Shown piece by piece: positions 21,154 through 33,430 of a stretch of 64,000 nt of DNA. Below the pieces are notes generated by a model. That model was not told where the DNA came from. It was given only the letters and a program-made list of their open reading frames with translations, and did no database searches. Within the stretch, counting starts at the first letter, position 1, and every line of letters begins with the position of its first letter. Made by a program: the position numbers and the translations under genes. This DNA is from Gnetum montanum (lineage: Eukaryota > Streptophyta > Gnetopsida > Gnetales > Gnetaceae). Location: positions 1 through 64,000 of the forward strand of contig MNCI01013709.1 in assembly GCA_015680685.1 (NCBI GenBank). The letters are read 5' to 3'.

Positions 21154-21404
21154 GGCATCCCCTTAGTCAAATAGGTGCTGGGTCCCTGCTTGCCCCACTT
21201 ATGTACACTTTACTTGTTTACATTTTGTTTGTATTTTATGTTAGCTAGGTTGTCTACATATTTTTGCATTATGCCTTTCTTTATGTGTTTTCTGTAGTTG
21301 TGCATTATGCTAAGTTTACATTTTCTCTTAGTTTCTTTTAGTAGTTATTTTACACATAAAAACTTCAAAATAGATAAACATCATAAAATACAAAAGTTAC
21401 AAAA
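21154..21404. other. Spacer after PR of element B
   Basis: T-rich non-coding DNA without recognisable structure. It precedes the motif block at 21,405. Confidence 0.4.
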
Positions 21405-21690
21405 AATACCATGACCCACTATAACCTTAAACTAGCAATGCATGGCCTACCATGGCCTTAAACTAGCAATCTGTGGCTTGAAATGGCCTTAAACTACTAT
21501 GCAGCCCACCATGGCCTAAAATTGGTAATCTCTCTTATGTCACATGGCCTGAAAAGGCCTTAAACTAGCGCATGGTATGCCATGGCCTAAAATTGGCATT
21601 CAAATTTCTATTATCGTTGAGGCCCAAAATGGCTTAAAACTATCAAAGCATTATCTACATGTGCAGCCTAAAATAGCCTAAAACTAGTAA
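21405..21690 (+). repeat. Motif block 1 of B: copies of TGGCCTTAAACTAG
   Basis: About nine loosely spaced copies of ATGGCCTTAAACTAGCA or variants (TATAACCTTAAACTAG, ATGGCCTAAAATTGG, ATGGCTTAAAACTAT). It corresponds in position and orientation to 6,140-6,410 in A. Confidence 0.8.
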
Positions 21691-21882
21691 TTGCATTATC
21701 TATTGCATCATTTTCACAACACATAGCAAATAAATACAAAAGTCTACTCATCATAGACCTCCACATGACAAAATTTTTGCATCATTTTATAAAAAATATA
21801 CAACCCATTGCATCCTCTATATCATACATCAAGAATACACAAAATACAAAAGTGCCTGGTGGCAGGGCTACATCAAGATTTG
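21691..21882. other. Spacer downstream of the antisense gene of B
   Basis: AT-rich DNA with no feature seen. It would be the 3' side of the antisense gene that ends at 21,883. Confidence 0.4.
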
Positions 21883-24800
21883 CCTAACTAGTGGTGCTAG
21901 GTGGGGGTGGAGGCTCTTCTTCTTTTTCCATGCCACTGAGACCTACAGCATCACCTAGTACCTGTCAGCAAAAACAATGAGACATAAAAAATTGTAAGGA
22001 ATTGTACAATATCCAACTAATAGAAAATAGCATAAAAAGTAATGTAAAAGATCTAACTTAAGAGGTTTCTGCATTGACCATGTCTAGAGATATTCTATCA
22101 AGGCCCTCCTCCAAGCATTGGAGGATCTCGATCTCTAATAAATGCATCTAATCTTCCTAGTTGAAGTCAACACTTGCAAGGGTCTTGTCTTCATCCATAG
22201 TAGTCCATCCAGGTGGCTGCATTGAAAATGTGACAAATGAAGTCTCCCCTGAGGACATGGAAATCTCCCACTCAAGAGAATCACTAATCACTATGTGGCA
22301 AGTGAATATCTCAAAATCCTAACTCCTACCAATCACCTCAACGAACAACTCAAGGTGATGGGCTTTGATGCACTCCTCTTTGATTTGTTGCAGATATGCA
22401 TCTCACTCATGCTTATAGTGGTGCTTGTGGTCCTTCTGCATGTGCCTCCATTTGTACACCTTAGCAGTAAAGCTCTTCCACTCTTGACCCTTCTAGGTAA
22501 GCAAGTCCATTTGTAGCTTCTACTTAATGACCTCTCGAGTGACCTCATTCTTGACCTTGATCATCAACCAGTACTTGACATAATCAATCTCTATAATCCA
22601 CCAGGTACCATCTCCCCATGCCCAAGCTATCAGAAAATCATATCGAGATTGAAGATCCTCAATCTTTTCATTTTGGCTTTGCCATCATCTTCTAAAGCTC
22701 ATCCATGGATTTCCACATGTGCTCATGACAAAATATTTTCACTAGAAAGCATGCACTTTCTAGCTACCTTGTACACATGACGATCCACTTTCTCAACTTC
22801 AAGAGAATACTTGGGAACAACATCCACTTTGGCCACTCAGTTCAAATCCCAGCAGAGCTTAGAACCTATTGGCATGCAACAAGCAAATCAACATTAGCCA
22901 CAGACTAAGCATAAAATTAGTAAAGCAACATAAGCAAAAGAACATGCATACCAAGTTTGGGATCCATCTACTGTATGCATTCCATCATGTCCTCAACCAT
23001 GATTTCCATGAAGGTGAATTTATCCAACATCTTAATCCATAGCTTCATGCGGGGAGTAGACATGGCTGGTGGATCACTGGTAGGAACATTCGAGGCTGTA
23101 ACCCAACATGATGAAATATTTAGCAATAACTAAATAGCCAAAGATGCAAAAGAAAAAGAGAAAAATAGATGGAAATTTAAAGTGCTTACCGAGTAAGCCC
23201 TTAGGTGTGAGAGTAGGGGGATCTCCCAACTACACACCATCAAAGAGGCTAGTAAAATCATCCTTGTCACAATGGAACAACCCCTCTACATCAAACTACT
23301 AGAAGCCCTCTATGGCCTTATGCAGCCCCTCCCTGGGTGCCTCCTCCTCTTTAGCTTGAGGAGGGACTATCTCTATTGTTGTCACTATGGTTGCTTCAGT
23401 AGCCCTCTCGCCTAAATCACAAACATAGCATAATAGCATTAGCATAACATAACAAGAAAACATAAAAACATAAACATAGAAAACATGAAACAAATGCATC
23501 TACACACAAACTAACTTGCAACATCCATGCACAAAGTAGGTATCTTGAAGCAGATTTTCTTGGTGCTCACTTGTCCAACTATAGGGACAGCCTTCTTTGC
23601 TAGGTGTGGCCTCTTGATCTTCATTTTGGAAGGCCCCATAGTTGTTGCAATGTAACGGTTGGCCTTGTTTGCATCCCCAATAATGGTTTGGGGATACTTG
23701 CCCATACTATCATGGGAATAATGTGACTATGACCTCCCTAGGTGGGCTTTGGTTGTAATTAAGTATGACTCATCAATCCCCTTTGGGGAGTCCTATGTGT
23801 AGGTGGTTGCAAACAAGTGCCTAACCCAAGGCTTGGACAACTACTCACGATCCTACACTACCTAGTGCCTACTATCCTAGACCACAAAAAACTCCATGAA
23901 CCTTCACAAATATGATACGAATAACATGAAGTGCACATGAGACCTTTCCTGGAGGTTGTAGGGAAGTCTAGTAATCTTGGCTTATAGTTTGACAGTAAGA
24001 AAGGAGGCCTAGTTAAAGCTCATGCTCTCTTCCAATACCTCCCTCATCATCCATTCCTGCTTCACCCTAATGATTTTTCCTTGGGAGAGAAACTTCAGAA
24101 AGACATGGATACAAAAAAGAGAGTATAGCTCATAGACATTAGGCACATGCACATATTTAACCATGATGCCTTTGTGAGATCAAGTGATTCTCAACCACTT
24201 CTTGATCTTTCCTTTGTAGTCCACCTCTCTACTAGCCTTGTGAATGACCAATGAGCCCTCAAAGAGGAGGCCAAAGAGGTTAGCAAAGAAGGCATTACTA
24301 AGGTCCAAGATTACCTTCACTCTGTGCATGTGGGTGACAAAGTGGTGGGCATCATTGCTAAAGGAGTTTTTAATGATGACCATCTCAACCACTAAAATGC
24401 TTAGGCTAAAGGCCAAGAAAAGGTCCATCAACCCAGCATGCGTGAGCCGATTGGTCAATGCCTCTAAGGCTCGATGGCACAATCAATGTTGTGCCCCCTC
24501 TACATCATCGTACTTCATGATGAGGGTGGCCTCGCTACATCCTATGGTGACTATTGTCACCTATCCTGAAGCAACTATAGCTGTAACATAGGAAAAATTA
24601 ATGTTAGCATTATGTAAGGGCAAATCAATGAGTGAATGTGAGCAAGATTAAAAGCTAAATGCACAAACCCTTATGTGGAACAAATGGTATGTGAGGCAGT
24701 GGTGGCAGTGAAACAAGCTCCTCAAAGTTTGGCTTGCCACTAGCCCATCCTTCATTAAGCTAAGTGAGGGTTTTGCACTACTCAAATGTCTTCAAGTACT

Positions 24801-25486
24801 AAGTGAAATATTTCTTTAATTCTTCTCCCACCTACTCAAGTATAGCCTCTCAAAAGTTCATACTAGGGAAGCATACCTCTAGGGTGGTGTAGGTCAAGGC
24901 AAGAGCCTCTAGCTCATTGTGGAGTCTCTAATCATAAACTTTAAATTTGGCATAAAACATGAGCACTTAGTGGTTAGCATATCTAGCATGGGCCAATAGC
25001 AAGAAACGCAACACGAAATCATAGAAGCATTTACCCTCCTACATAGTATACAATGGTAAGTGGATTCTAGAACATTGTATGTACATGCAAAGCAATGAAG
25101 AGGGTGTTGCTCCTACTCTAATAGGAAAACTCTAGCATCCCCTAGATCCTAGATAGGGGTTGAGAGCCCCTAGGCCTCACCTTGAACCACTGACTTTATC
25201 ATCACCAATCATGGGCTCATCAAACATGAACCTTAGTATGTCCCAATTAACCCTAAGAAGCAATGTCTCAGTGATGGCAGCCATAGCCTCCACTGCTAAG
25301 TATGACCACATGATCATACTGAAGTGTTGTAGCAGGAATGCCAAGAACTTGGATGCCCCTAGCTAAAACCATACTGCTTGATGACCCAACTTCATATTCG
25401 GTGTGGACATGTTGGGCATTGGCTCATTCATGTAGCAAAGGATGCTGACAAGCTCCATGATGACCAAGCTAAACTTTAATAATACC
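21883..25486 (-). pseudogene. Antisense multi-exon gene inside element B, homologue of the one in A
   Basis: Recognisable parts on the minus strand: exon 1 from 25,486 (LVIMELVSIL, MIMWSYLA, NTLFIALHVHTMF), ending near the donor GG|GTAAAT around 25,040; exon 3 region 24,560-24,180 (GLMDLFLAF, KVILDLSNAFFANLFG); exon 4 ending SLFDGV.LGDPP at donor CG|GTAAGC near 23,190; exon 5 23,095-22,952 (WIKMLDKFTF); exon 6 from 22,865 (SKLCWDLN, then GQEWKSFTAKVYKWR); exon 7 21,961-21,883 (EEEPPPPPSTT, stop). Splice sites at exons 1, 4, 5, 6 (acceptor) and 7 match those of A. Many stops and frameshifts. The catalytic aspartates expected of an FCP1-like domain are absent here too. Confidence 0.7.
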
Positions 25487-27394
25487 CTGTGATCACACAA
25501 ATAATAGACACAGTGTTAGTACATAATAGATGCATTTTTTCAAAATTTTATTAATTTACACTTACCAAAAGTTAGCACACAATAGCATAACTTAGAAAAA
25601 ATATATCCTAGGGCCCCTTGGGACTTGTAGGTATATGACGTCAACATACACATTTGATGCACCTAGTACTCATTAGGATATAGCATGTTAGCATAGCATT
25701 AACATTTCATTTCACATTTGTACATGTATTGAATTGTCTTAGTTTGCATGTTATAGCAATTTGGCATTATTTCAATTTGCAAGATTAATAGTATCATAGT
25801 TTTCAGCATTGTTTATATTTAGCAAAAATTTTCAATTTTTTTCTAACTTTAAGCAGTATAGTTCAGAGAGTCCTAGAAAAACGTCTAACTCTAGGCTACC
25901 TCCAAGAGCATAGCCTAGAAATGTAGAAAAATTTCTATTCGCTATGCCCCTAGAGACTTCAAAAAATTTGAAAAAAAATCTAACTGTTGGCTATGCTCTA
26001 GGAGCATAGCCTCTGAGAAATTTAAAATCTTCTACAAAAAAAACTAACTATTTAACATGGTATGCCACACACTTTGCATTGGCCAGCATTGTGATTGTCA
26101 TTCCTTTGGTTGTGCCACCCAACCCTTACCCCTTTGGCTGTGACCTCCTTGGCCATGGCTGCCACATCATGGCCCTCACCTTATCCCCATGTAGTGGGCC
26201 ATCTTGACCATTCTTAATGCTTTGCCCCACCCCTCACTATCATCATGACTATTAAGCCCTCATCCCTACCTTGAGAAGGGGATGAAAAATAAAAAAAATG
26301 GCATAGGTAATGTCATACTATCGACCTTGTAGGTGGTATCTTTTGGTCACCACTGCCTAGGCCTCCAGTTCTACCTTTCCTACATGCCAAGGTAGAAAGC
26401 CTCTATGGTGTGCCCCACCTCACTAGTGGTAACCCTAGGGCTATGGTCGAACCCTCACCCCTACCTTGTGAAGGTCCAAAAACCAAAAAATAATTAGTTC
26501 TCCTTTGTTGCCCTGCACAAACCCGTTGTCTCTCCTACCCTATCATCACACAAACTGCTGCAGTAGATATGACTATTGCAAAACTTACCCTTGCAACAAC
26601 CATGAAACCCTCTCTTGGTGGTGACATCAACCACTGCAACAACCGCAACCACCACAATCCAAATGCTTACTCTTAAACTGAGATTAAACCCTTAACCTCA
26701 CGTACATCGCTTTCTACCCCATGCATTTGGCTTGAAACCCCAATGATAATGCATTCCCCCATGGCTACGATGACCATAATGGCCATGGTGGTGATGGCCC
26801 CTACCAAGGTAGGGTGCCATCCACAAAGCCTAAAACCCCAAGCCCTAATCCCTAAGTGTTGGAAACCAAAAAGGAAAATGTAGAGAAATGGAAAAGGAGC
26901 TAAGCATAGTTAAGCATACCTAGCAATCAATGGAACTCTCCTCTCCTCCACATGTGCTTGTGGCTAGTGCTTCAGGACTTGCTCTCCCTCCTCCACATGT
27001 GCTCATGGCTGGTGCTCCAAGACTCACTCTCCCTCCTTCATGTTGGCTAGGATGGGGTGCTGATGTCCATGTCAATGCAACATTATTAGCAAACTATGCT
27101 CTTGCAATCACCTTACACTCTAGAAATTCATTTTCACTTTTGACATTGATAGTTTTACCAAGGGTAAAACATGCTTATATATCCCTAGGGATCACTTAAA
27201 TTTTTACCTACTTGAGACTATGTTCAACAGTGCCAAGCGTAGTTAAGTGTAAGTGTAGTCACCAGAGTTAGAAATTTTTTTAAGTTTTCTAGTTGTTTCC
27301 AAACTTAGAAAAATTTTGAAATTTTCTTATTACCTAGTGGATGCCCTAGCCAATTTTTCTTTCCTAACACACCAAACCTCATTACAATAATGCA
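25487..27394. other. Non-coding region upstream of B's antisense gene, with AGCATAG/AGCGTAG words
   Basis: No protein homology was seen. The palindrome-like GCTATGCTCTAGGAGCATAG lies at about 25,991-26,011, related forms at 25,885-25,960, AGCATAGTTAAGCATA near 26,903 and AGCGTAGTTAAG near 27,237. These words also fill the LTR at 33,431-34,984. The stretch 26,050-26,850 is Cys/Pro-codon-like but has no consistent frame. Confidence 0.55.
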
Positions 27395-27530
27395 TTTAGC
27401 ACATCCAACCATTCGTTACGATGTTAAATTAGCATTTCACCATCTACTATGATGTTAAATTGGCACCCAATGGTCCATAAGACCTTAAACTAGCAACCCC
27501 ATGACTTGCGGAGGCCTAAAACTAGCCCAC
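27395..27530 (+). repeat. Motif block 2 of B, before RT
   Basis: Four loose copies: GATGTTAAATTAGCA, GATGTTAAATTGGCA, GACCTTAAACTAGCA and GGCCTAAAACTAGCC. It sits where A has its 30-bp array. A splice-acceptor-like TTGTAG ends at 27,668, and an ATG follows at 27,680. Confidence 0.7.
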
Positions 27531-27679
27531 GCATTCCTTACTTTCAAAATTGCATGTACATACTTAAGAGGAATTTTATTGCATTGTTTCCTTTAACTAT
27601 GTATATTTCTCTGATTAAGATAGGTGCAACTTGACATTTTTCTAGTTGTTTTTGCAAGATTATTGTAGGATTCACAACA

Positions 27680-28880
27680 TGACTACGTATGAGCATCTTC
27701 ATTTGCCTATGGTCCTCACCAGGCTACATGGTGATCTTACATGATGCATCAATCCTCAATGCCTAAACCTTGAGCTCATAGCCTACGATGAATACATAAC
27801 AACTATAGAGGCACTGCTAGACTAGCCAGACCATCTAGTTAAGGCTCTAGATCTAGAGGTAGGTGACATCACTAAGGATTCCCTTGTTGAAATCCCCATA
27901 GCAACATCTAGTGGCAAGGTAGAAACATTGAAACTTAGTCCTTTATTAGAGCCTCAACATGCCCAAAAAATTGCAAAAGTACTTAACAAAACATGGTCTT
28001 ATGAAGACATGCTAGGCCTAGATCCTCATGTAGTACAACACAACATAATCCTCAATCCTAACATGAAACTAGTCAAGAAAAAATCCATTAAGGTTAGGCC
28101 TATGGTGGCATTGGTAGTCTACGATGAAATCAGAAAGCTCTATAAATCTAGTTTCATCAAGGTAGTTGACTACACTAACTAGGCCTCCAACATTGTCGTT
28201 GTCCCTAAGAAAAATGAAAGTATATGCATTTTCATAGACTTTTGGGACGTAAACAAGGTAACCATTAAAGATTATTTCTTGTTGGCTAGTATTAATCAAT
28301 TGGTCAATTACATGGGTTTTCATGGCTTGTTATCATTTATGGATAGGTTCTTGAGGTACAACTAGATTCAGGTTAACCTAGAGCACCACCTCAGTACTAC
28401 CTTCATGACCCCTTGGGGTACATTTTGCTACACCATGATGTCCTTCGGACTTAAGAATGTAGGAGCGACTTATCAATGAGCCATGACTTACATATATAGA
28501 AATTACTTATTAGGTCTACTCAATGATTACATGGATGATATAGCAGTTAAATCTAAGGCATCACACAACCACATAGATGATTTAGACCTTATGCTCAAAT
28601 GTTGTCTAAAGCATGAACTTAGGCTAAATCCTCATAAATGTGTCTTCAGCATTAAAATAGGCCACATGCTAGGTTTCGTAGTATTCGAAGTAAGCATATG
28701 CATAGACCTCAATAAGGTTAAGGCCATTATCAACTTAGCACCATCAACCAACCTTAAGGAGCTACGAGGGTTACAAGGCATATTGCAATTCATACGCCAG
28801 TTTATCACATGGTTGATTGAAAAGTTGTAGGTAATGAAACACTTGCTCAAAAAGGAAGTCCACTTTGAGTGGATGGCTTA
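27680..28880 (+). pseudogene. RT: Reverse transcriptase of element B (decayed)
   Basis: Motifs in order: DMLGLDPHVVQHNIILNP, SNIVVVPKKN, SFMDRFLRYN, TPWGTFCYTMMSFGLKNVGA, and YMDD at 28,528-28,539, in a longer local context than A (the ~40 bp missing in A are present). Then LGFVVFEVSI, LRGLQGILQFIRQF and VHFEWM. TAG replaces Trp before ASNIV (about 28,180), as in A. The frame changes several times. Confidence 0.8.
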
Positions 28881-29380
28881 ATGTCAAGTAGCATTCGATA
28901 ACCTTGAACAAGAGTTGGCTCAACTTCCAATGGTCTACCCTTCGCAAGGAGATAAACCATACTACATCTACCTTGCTACCTCTGACACATCCATCACTTC
29001 TTTGTGTTGCCAAAAGTGAGACGATGGTATTGAGCTCCCAACATACTACCTAAGACATGCATTAGTAGCCTACAAAGCAAAGTACAATGATGTGGAAAAG
29101 ACTTTCCTTACCTTAGTCTTCACACTTAAGAAGTTTAGGCATTATCTTTTTCGCAGCCAAGTAAACATCATCTACAAGAGTAATGTACTCCAAGCTATTA
29201 TAATGAATATCTATGAGAGTAGTTGCATAGCACATTGGAAAGTAATAACTATGGAGTTTTACCTACATTACATTGTGCAAACATTAACCAAAGGTCAAGC
29301 AATAGCCACATACCTTACAGCTTTCCCAATCTATAACCAAGCAATGATAGATCTAGAATTTCTAGATGAGCATGTCACTA
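28881..29380 (+). pseudogene. Ty3/gypsy RNase H (first) of element B
   Basis: Visible: LATSDTSITSLC, LPTYYLRHALVAYKAKYNDVEK, LVFTLKKFRHYLF and IYESSCIAHWKV. The last part (29,092-29,607) is the longest open frame in B. It mirrors A's 13,431-13,863 and runs straight into the second RNase H. Confidence 0.7.
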
Positions 29381-29800
29381 GCATAAGCCATGTGCCTAAC
29401 AACTTTGAGACACTCTTACACTTCGATGGTGCTTTAACCTCCCAAGGAGGTAGTGCTTCTACTGTAGTCACATTCCCCTCTAGGGAGATTCGACCCTTCA
29501 CATATCGTTTCACATTTCCATGCACTAACAACATGGTAAAGTACGAAGGTCTCCTCCAGGGTATCTTAGTAGCTCATGACCTAGGGATACAAAACCTAGA
29601 AATCTGAGGTGACTTACAACTAGTTGTCAATTAAGCCACAGAGGTTTATGCATGTAAAGACCAATACTTGAAGCCTTATTGTGACTTGGCAAAGTACTTG
29701 CTCAAGAAATTTGCAACTACCAATGTCCAACATATCCCCTACAACAAAAACTCCATTGCCAATGCATTAGCTACATTAGCCTTAACCATTGCACCTAAAA
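29381..29800 (+). pseudogene. Second (archaeal-type) RNase H of element B
   Basis: LHFDGALTSQGGS keeps the first Asp. NNMVKYEGLLQGI has Lys where A has the catalytic Glu (AEYEG). GDLQLVVN keeps the last Asp. A TGA and a TAA interrupt at about 29,605-29,635. It is inactive as read. Confidence 0.7.
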
Positions 29801-31143
29801 TGTTTTGCGCATTGCCCATCACAATGGTAGTTTGCACTATACCTATCACGCAAACAACTGACATTACATCCATCACCACAATAGGCATGACCCACACAGT
29901 AGAGTGGCACAATGACATCAAGTCATACCTTCTACAAGGTGAACTTCCGCAACATCTAACCATTGCCCAAAAGGATAAAGTGCCAAAGCAATCACGGTGA
30001 TACATCATTGTGGATGATAGCACACTATGTCGTTGATCCCATGATGGCATACTGCTGACATGTGTTAGTGACAGCAAAGTGCAAACAGTCATGAAATAGG
30101 TCCACAAAGGACTCTACAAAGGCCACATAGCACCCAGGGAAATGGAAGAAAAAATCAAACACTTAGGCTACTATTGGCCTTACATGGAACACGACTATGT
30201 TTCGAAGGTCAACATGCAGCATGTGTCAATCACATGGTAACCTCATGCACATGCCATCCATTAAGCTACATATCATGCAAATCACATGGTTGTTCCAATG
30301 TTGGGGTCTGGACATTATAGGGCCAATAACACCTACATCCTTCATAGGGCATAGCTTCATTGTAACCATGACTAAGTATTTTATGAAGTGGGTCAAGCCT
30401 ATTCCCATTAGGAGGACCACAACACAGCAGGTTTGCAAATTCATACTCAATAACATAGTGTTTCATTTTGGTTTACCTATGACCATAGTCATAGACAATA
30501 GGCCATAATTTAGTAGTGTTGAGACCAATGGCTTGTGCAAATGCATCAGAATCAAACATTCCTTTTCATCACCCTACTACTTACAAGTGAATGGCCAAGT
30601 AGAGGCCACAAATAAGGTCATCATCAATATTTTAAAGAAGATGCTTCATAGTAGCAAACAATGATGGAATGAGCAGTTGATCTACGCACTCTGGGTTTAC
30701 CGCACAATATGATGAACTAAAACAAGTAAGACACCATACATTTTGGTTTATAGATCTGAAGCCATCTTACCTCTTGAACTGCAAATCTCGTCATTCCATG
30801 TAATCCTCTTAGGCCTCATCAACAAGGCTCAAAATGATGAGTTGAGGGCCATAGACCTTGACTTGATAGAAGATGAGTGCATGCAAATGCTTGGTCAAAT
30901 CGAACGCTATTAAAAAACATAATGGCAAAAGAACTATCACAATTAGCATCAATGCCCAATCAAAGAAGGGGACTTGGCCCTCAAGGCCATTCATGAACTC
31001 ATTGACAGATTCTCAGCCAACTAGGAGGGGCCTTTCTTGGTCATCAAGGATTATGACAATGGAGCATTCAAGCTCACTAACCACGATGGAAACAAATTCG
31101 CCAATCTAGTAAACCACCCATACCTAAAGCCATACTATGCCTA
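29801..31143 (+). pseudogene. IN: Integrase of element B (decayed)
   Basis: The zinc-finger region is poorly preserved (YYWPYMEHDYVSKV, then a frame slip to TCSMCQSHG). The DDE core is retained: WGLDIIGPITP, VIDNRP and GQVEATNK. The C-terminal part reads PIKEGDLALKAI and GAFKLTN, and the end is HPYLKPYYA. Stops lie at 30,508, 30,664, 30,715 and elsewhere. It aligns with A's integrase along its whole length. Confidence 0.8.
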
Positions 31144-31189
31144 GCATGCAATGCAGCATCAATGATAAAGCAAGGTAAGCAATAGTCTT

Positions 31190-31579
31190 CTATGACTATA
31201 AACTAGCACAGATATTTTTCTATGACTTTAAACTAACATAGGTAGTCTGCTATGACTATAAAATGACATAAATAGTCCACTATGACTATAAACTAGCATA
31301 GATAGTATGCTATTACTTTAAACTGGCACAAATAGTTCACAATGACTATAAATTGGCACAAATAGTTTGCTTTGACTTTAAACTGGCACACATAGTTTGC
31401 TATGACTATAAACTAGTATAGATGGTTTGCTATGACTATAAACTGACACAAATATTCTACTATGACTATAAACTAGCACAGATAGTTTGCTATGACTATA
31501 AATTGGCATAGATAGTCCACTATAACTATAAACTAGCATATATAGTTCGCTATGATAATAAGCTAGCATAGATCATCCT
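31190..31579 (+). repeat. 30-bp tandem array, 13 copies
   Basis: CTATGACTATAAACT (with variants) recurs exactly every 30 bp from 31,190 to 31,550. The unit core is TGACTATAAACTAGCA. It occupies the place of A's 37-bp array. A minus-strand 'ORF' with a 10-residue period is a by-product of the 30-bp unit. Confidence 0.95.
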
Positions 31580-33430
31580 TGGGCCACAACACTAAAACTA
31601 GCACCCACAACATAGTTTTCTATGACTATAAATTGGCATAGATCATCCTTGGGCCACAATGCTAAAAATAGCACCCAAAGCATAGTTTTCTATGAATATA
31701 AACTAGCACAGGTTGTCCTTGGGTCATGATGCTAAAACTGGCACCCACAACATTTGTCTACCATAATGCTTAAACTAGCATAGCTCGTCCTTGTGTCATG
31801 AGGTTAAACTGGCATAACATCCATCATCTGCTATGATGTTAAACTAGCACACAGTAGTCTACTAGGATTATAAACAAGCACATCACGGTCTACCAGGACC
31901 TTAAACTAGGTTTGCAGTTCAACACACATAGTTTTGTGAATAAGCGAGCATGAATACTTACAATCCTCTATCATCTACACACACCTCGTGGGTGGGGTGG
32001 TGCAGGGCATTATAGTTCTAGGATAGAGTTCACATCATCAATAGAGGTCTCTAGAACATTTGCAACGTCGTTGCCCTTGGCATTTTGCTAATCCTTTGGA
32101 AATGCCTTTGGGAATTTTGCTAACCTTCTAGAGCTCCTACCATGATCATCAATAGTATTAGCCCTAGGCTGCATCAACAACATTATAGGCCTTGGTTATT
32201 TCATTATTGGTTGGTGCTCTCATGGTCAACACAACCCTTTGAAGTAGTGGCAGCATTAGGGCCCCAACCATCTTGCCTACTATGTTGGGCTCTTGCCATT
32301 ACTCAAGAACTTGCCTTCAGTGTGGTTGCTATAGCTTTTGCAGCTCACTTGCTCTAGCACCAGCATTGGTGCTATAAGCTCTTGCAACTAGTCTAATGCT
32401 CACGACATTTGTAGCATCCTCATAGCCAGAAGTTTACTCTCATCTCATGTTGTGTGGTTTTTTTTCTTATTTTCTATGTGTTGTGTTTGCAAGATGAAGC
32501 CCTAAATATGGTTATGTAGAGACTCATCTCATCATAGTGATAAGATGCCACATTGCTCTGATGTGCATGATTAGGCTAGCTAAACCACTCAAGAGTGCAC
32601 ATTCCTATAACCCTGCTTTAGCCTTCTCACATTTACCCCTTTTTCCTTGCATTTTCCTACTTTCCTCTGCATCACTAAGTTTGCAACCCCTCCTATGCAT
32701 GTGGCATCCTCTTTATGTTGACGACAAAACCGATGGTGGATGTAATGCAACTCGTCATATGGGGAGCCTATGTAAGTTGGTCAAATCCCAAGAAGATTAA
32801 TGCAACTTATCTAGGGAGGAAACACTTGTTCCATAGATGTGACATGGTTTCTTAAAACAAATCCCATTAGGTGGCATGTAGCCCATTTAATGAAAGGCAT
32901 CTCATGGCTAGCATCTTGAAATGTGCAAAACCCAAAGCAAGTTTGCCTCACAATCAAAAATGAAAATGGGACCAAATAAGTCCCTAAGCACAACTAGCAA
33001 AGCTACAATTTTACAATCAATCCAACCTTGAATTGGCATCAACCTTCTCACATGCCCTCTAATGAGAGGTCACAATTTCAGGGCCAAACTATTCTAGTGC
33101 CATGGACGCTAACTCTCTCATAAGCACTCTGATGAGAGGTCATTGTTTTAGTGATAAGCTACCTTGGTGCCATGATCCCCATCAGCTGTGCTGACTCTAC
33201 ATCTTGTAGTGGCATCCACTATTTTCACCTCATTCCCTTTTCACCCCTTTAGTGCATTCCCTACATCCTTTACCTCTAGCATACCATTACCCTTAGCACT
33301 CTTGAGCATGGCAAAGCGATAATCGGTCGAGTATTGATGAGTGATGTTGGTGCCATGCCTACCGTAGTGTTTTTCATTTTTGTCAACATCTCTTGAGCTA
33401 CTCCTCTAGATGTTAACAAATAGGGGTCAA
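31580..33430 (+). other. Element B 3' untranslated region
   Basis: To about 31,920 it has larger-spaced motif copies (for example GATGCTAAAACTGGCACCC, GGACCTTAAACTAGG). After 31,921 no structure is clear, apart from TTTGCAAGATGAAG at 32,486-32,499 (matching A's 16,559) and the tract AACAAATAGGGGTCAA ending at 33,430. No ORF here is supported. Confidence 0.6.

Noticed and set aside
31378-31569. Minus-strand ORF repeating YSHSKLSVLV
   Set aside because: Same cause: the 30-bp array at 31,190-31,579 keeps any frame open.
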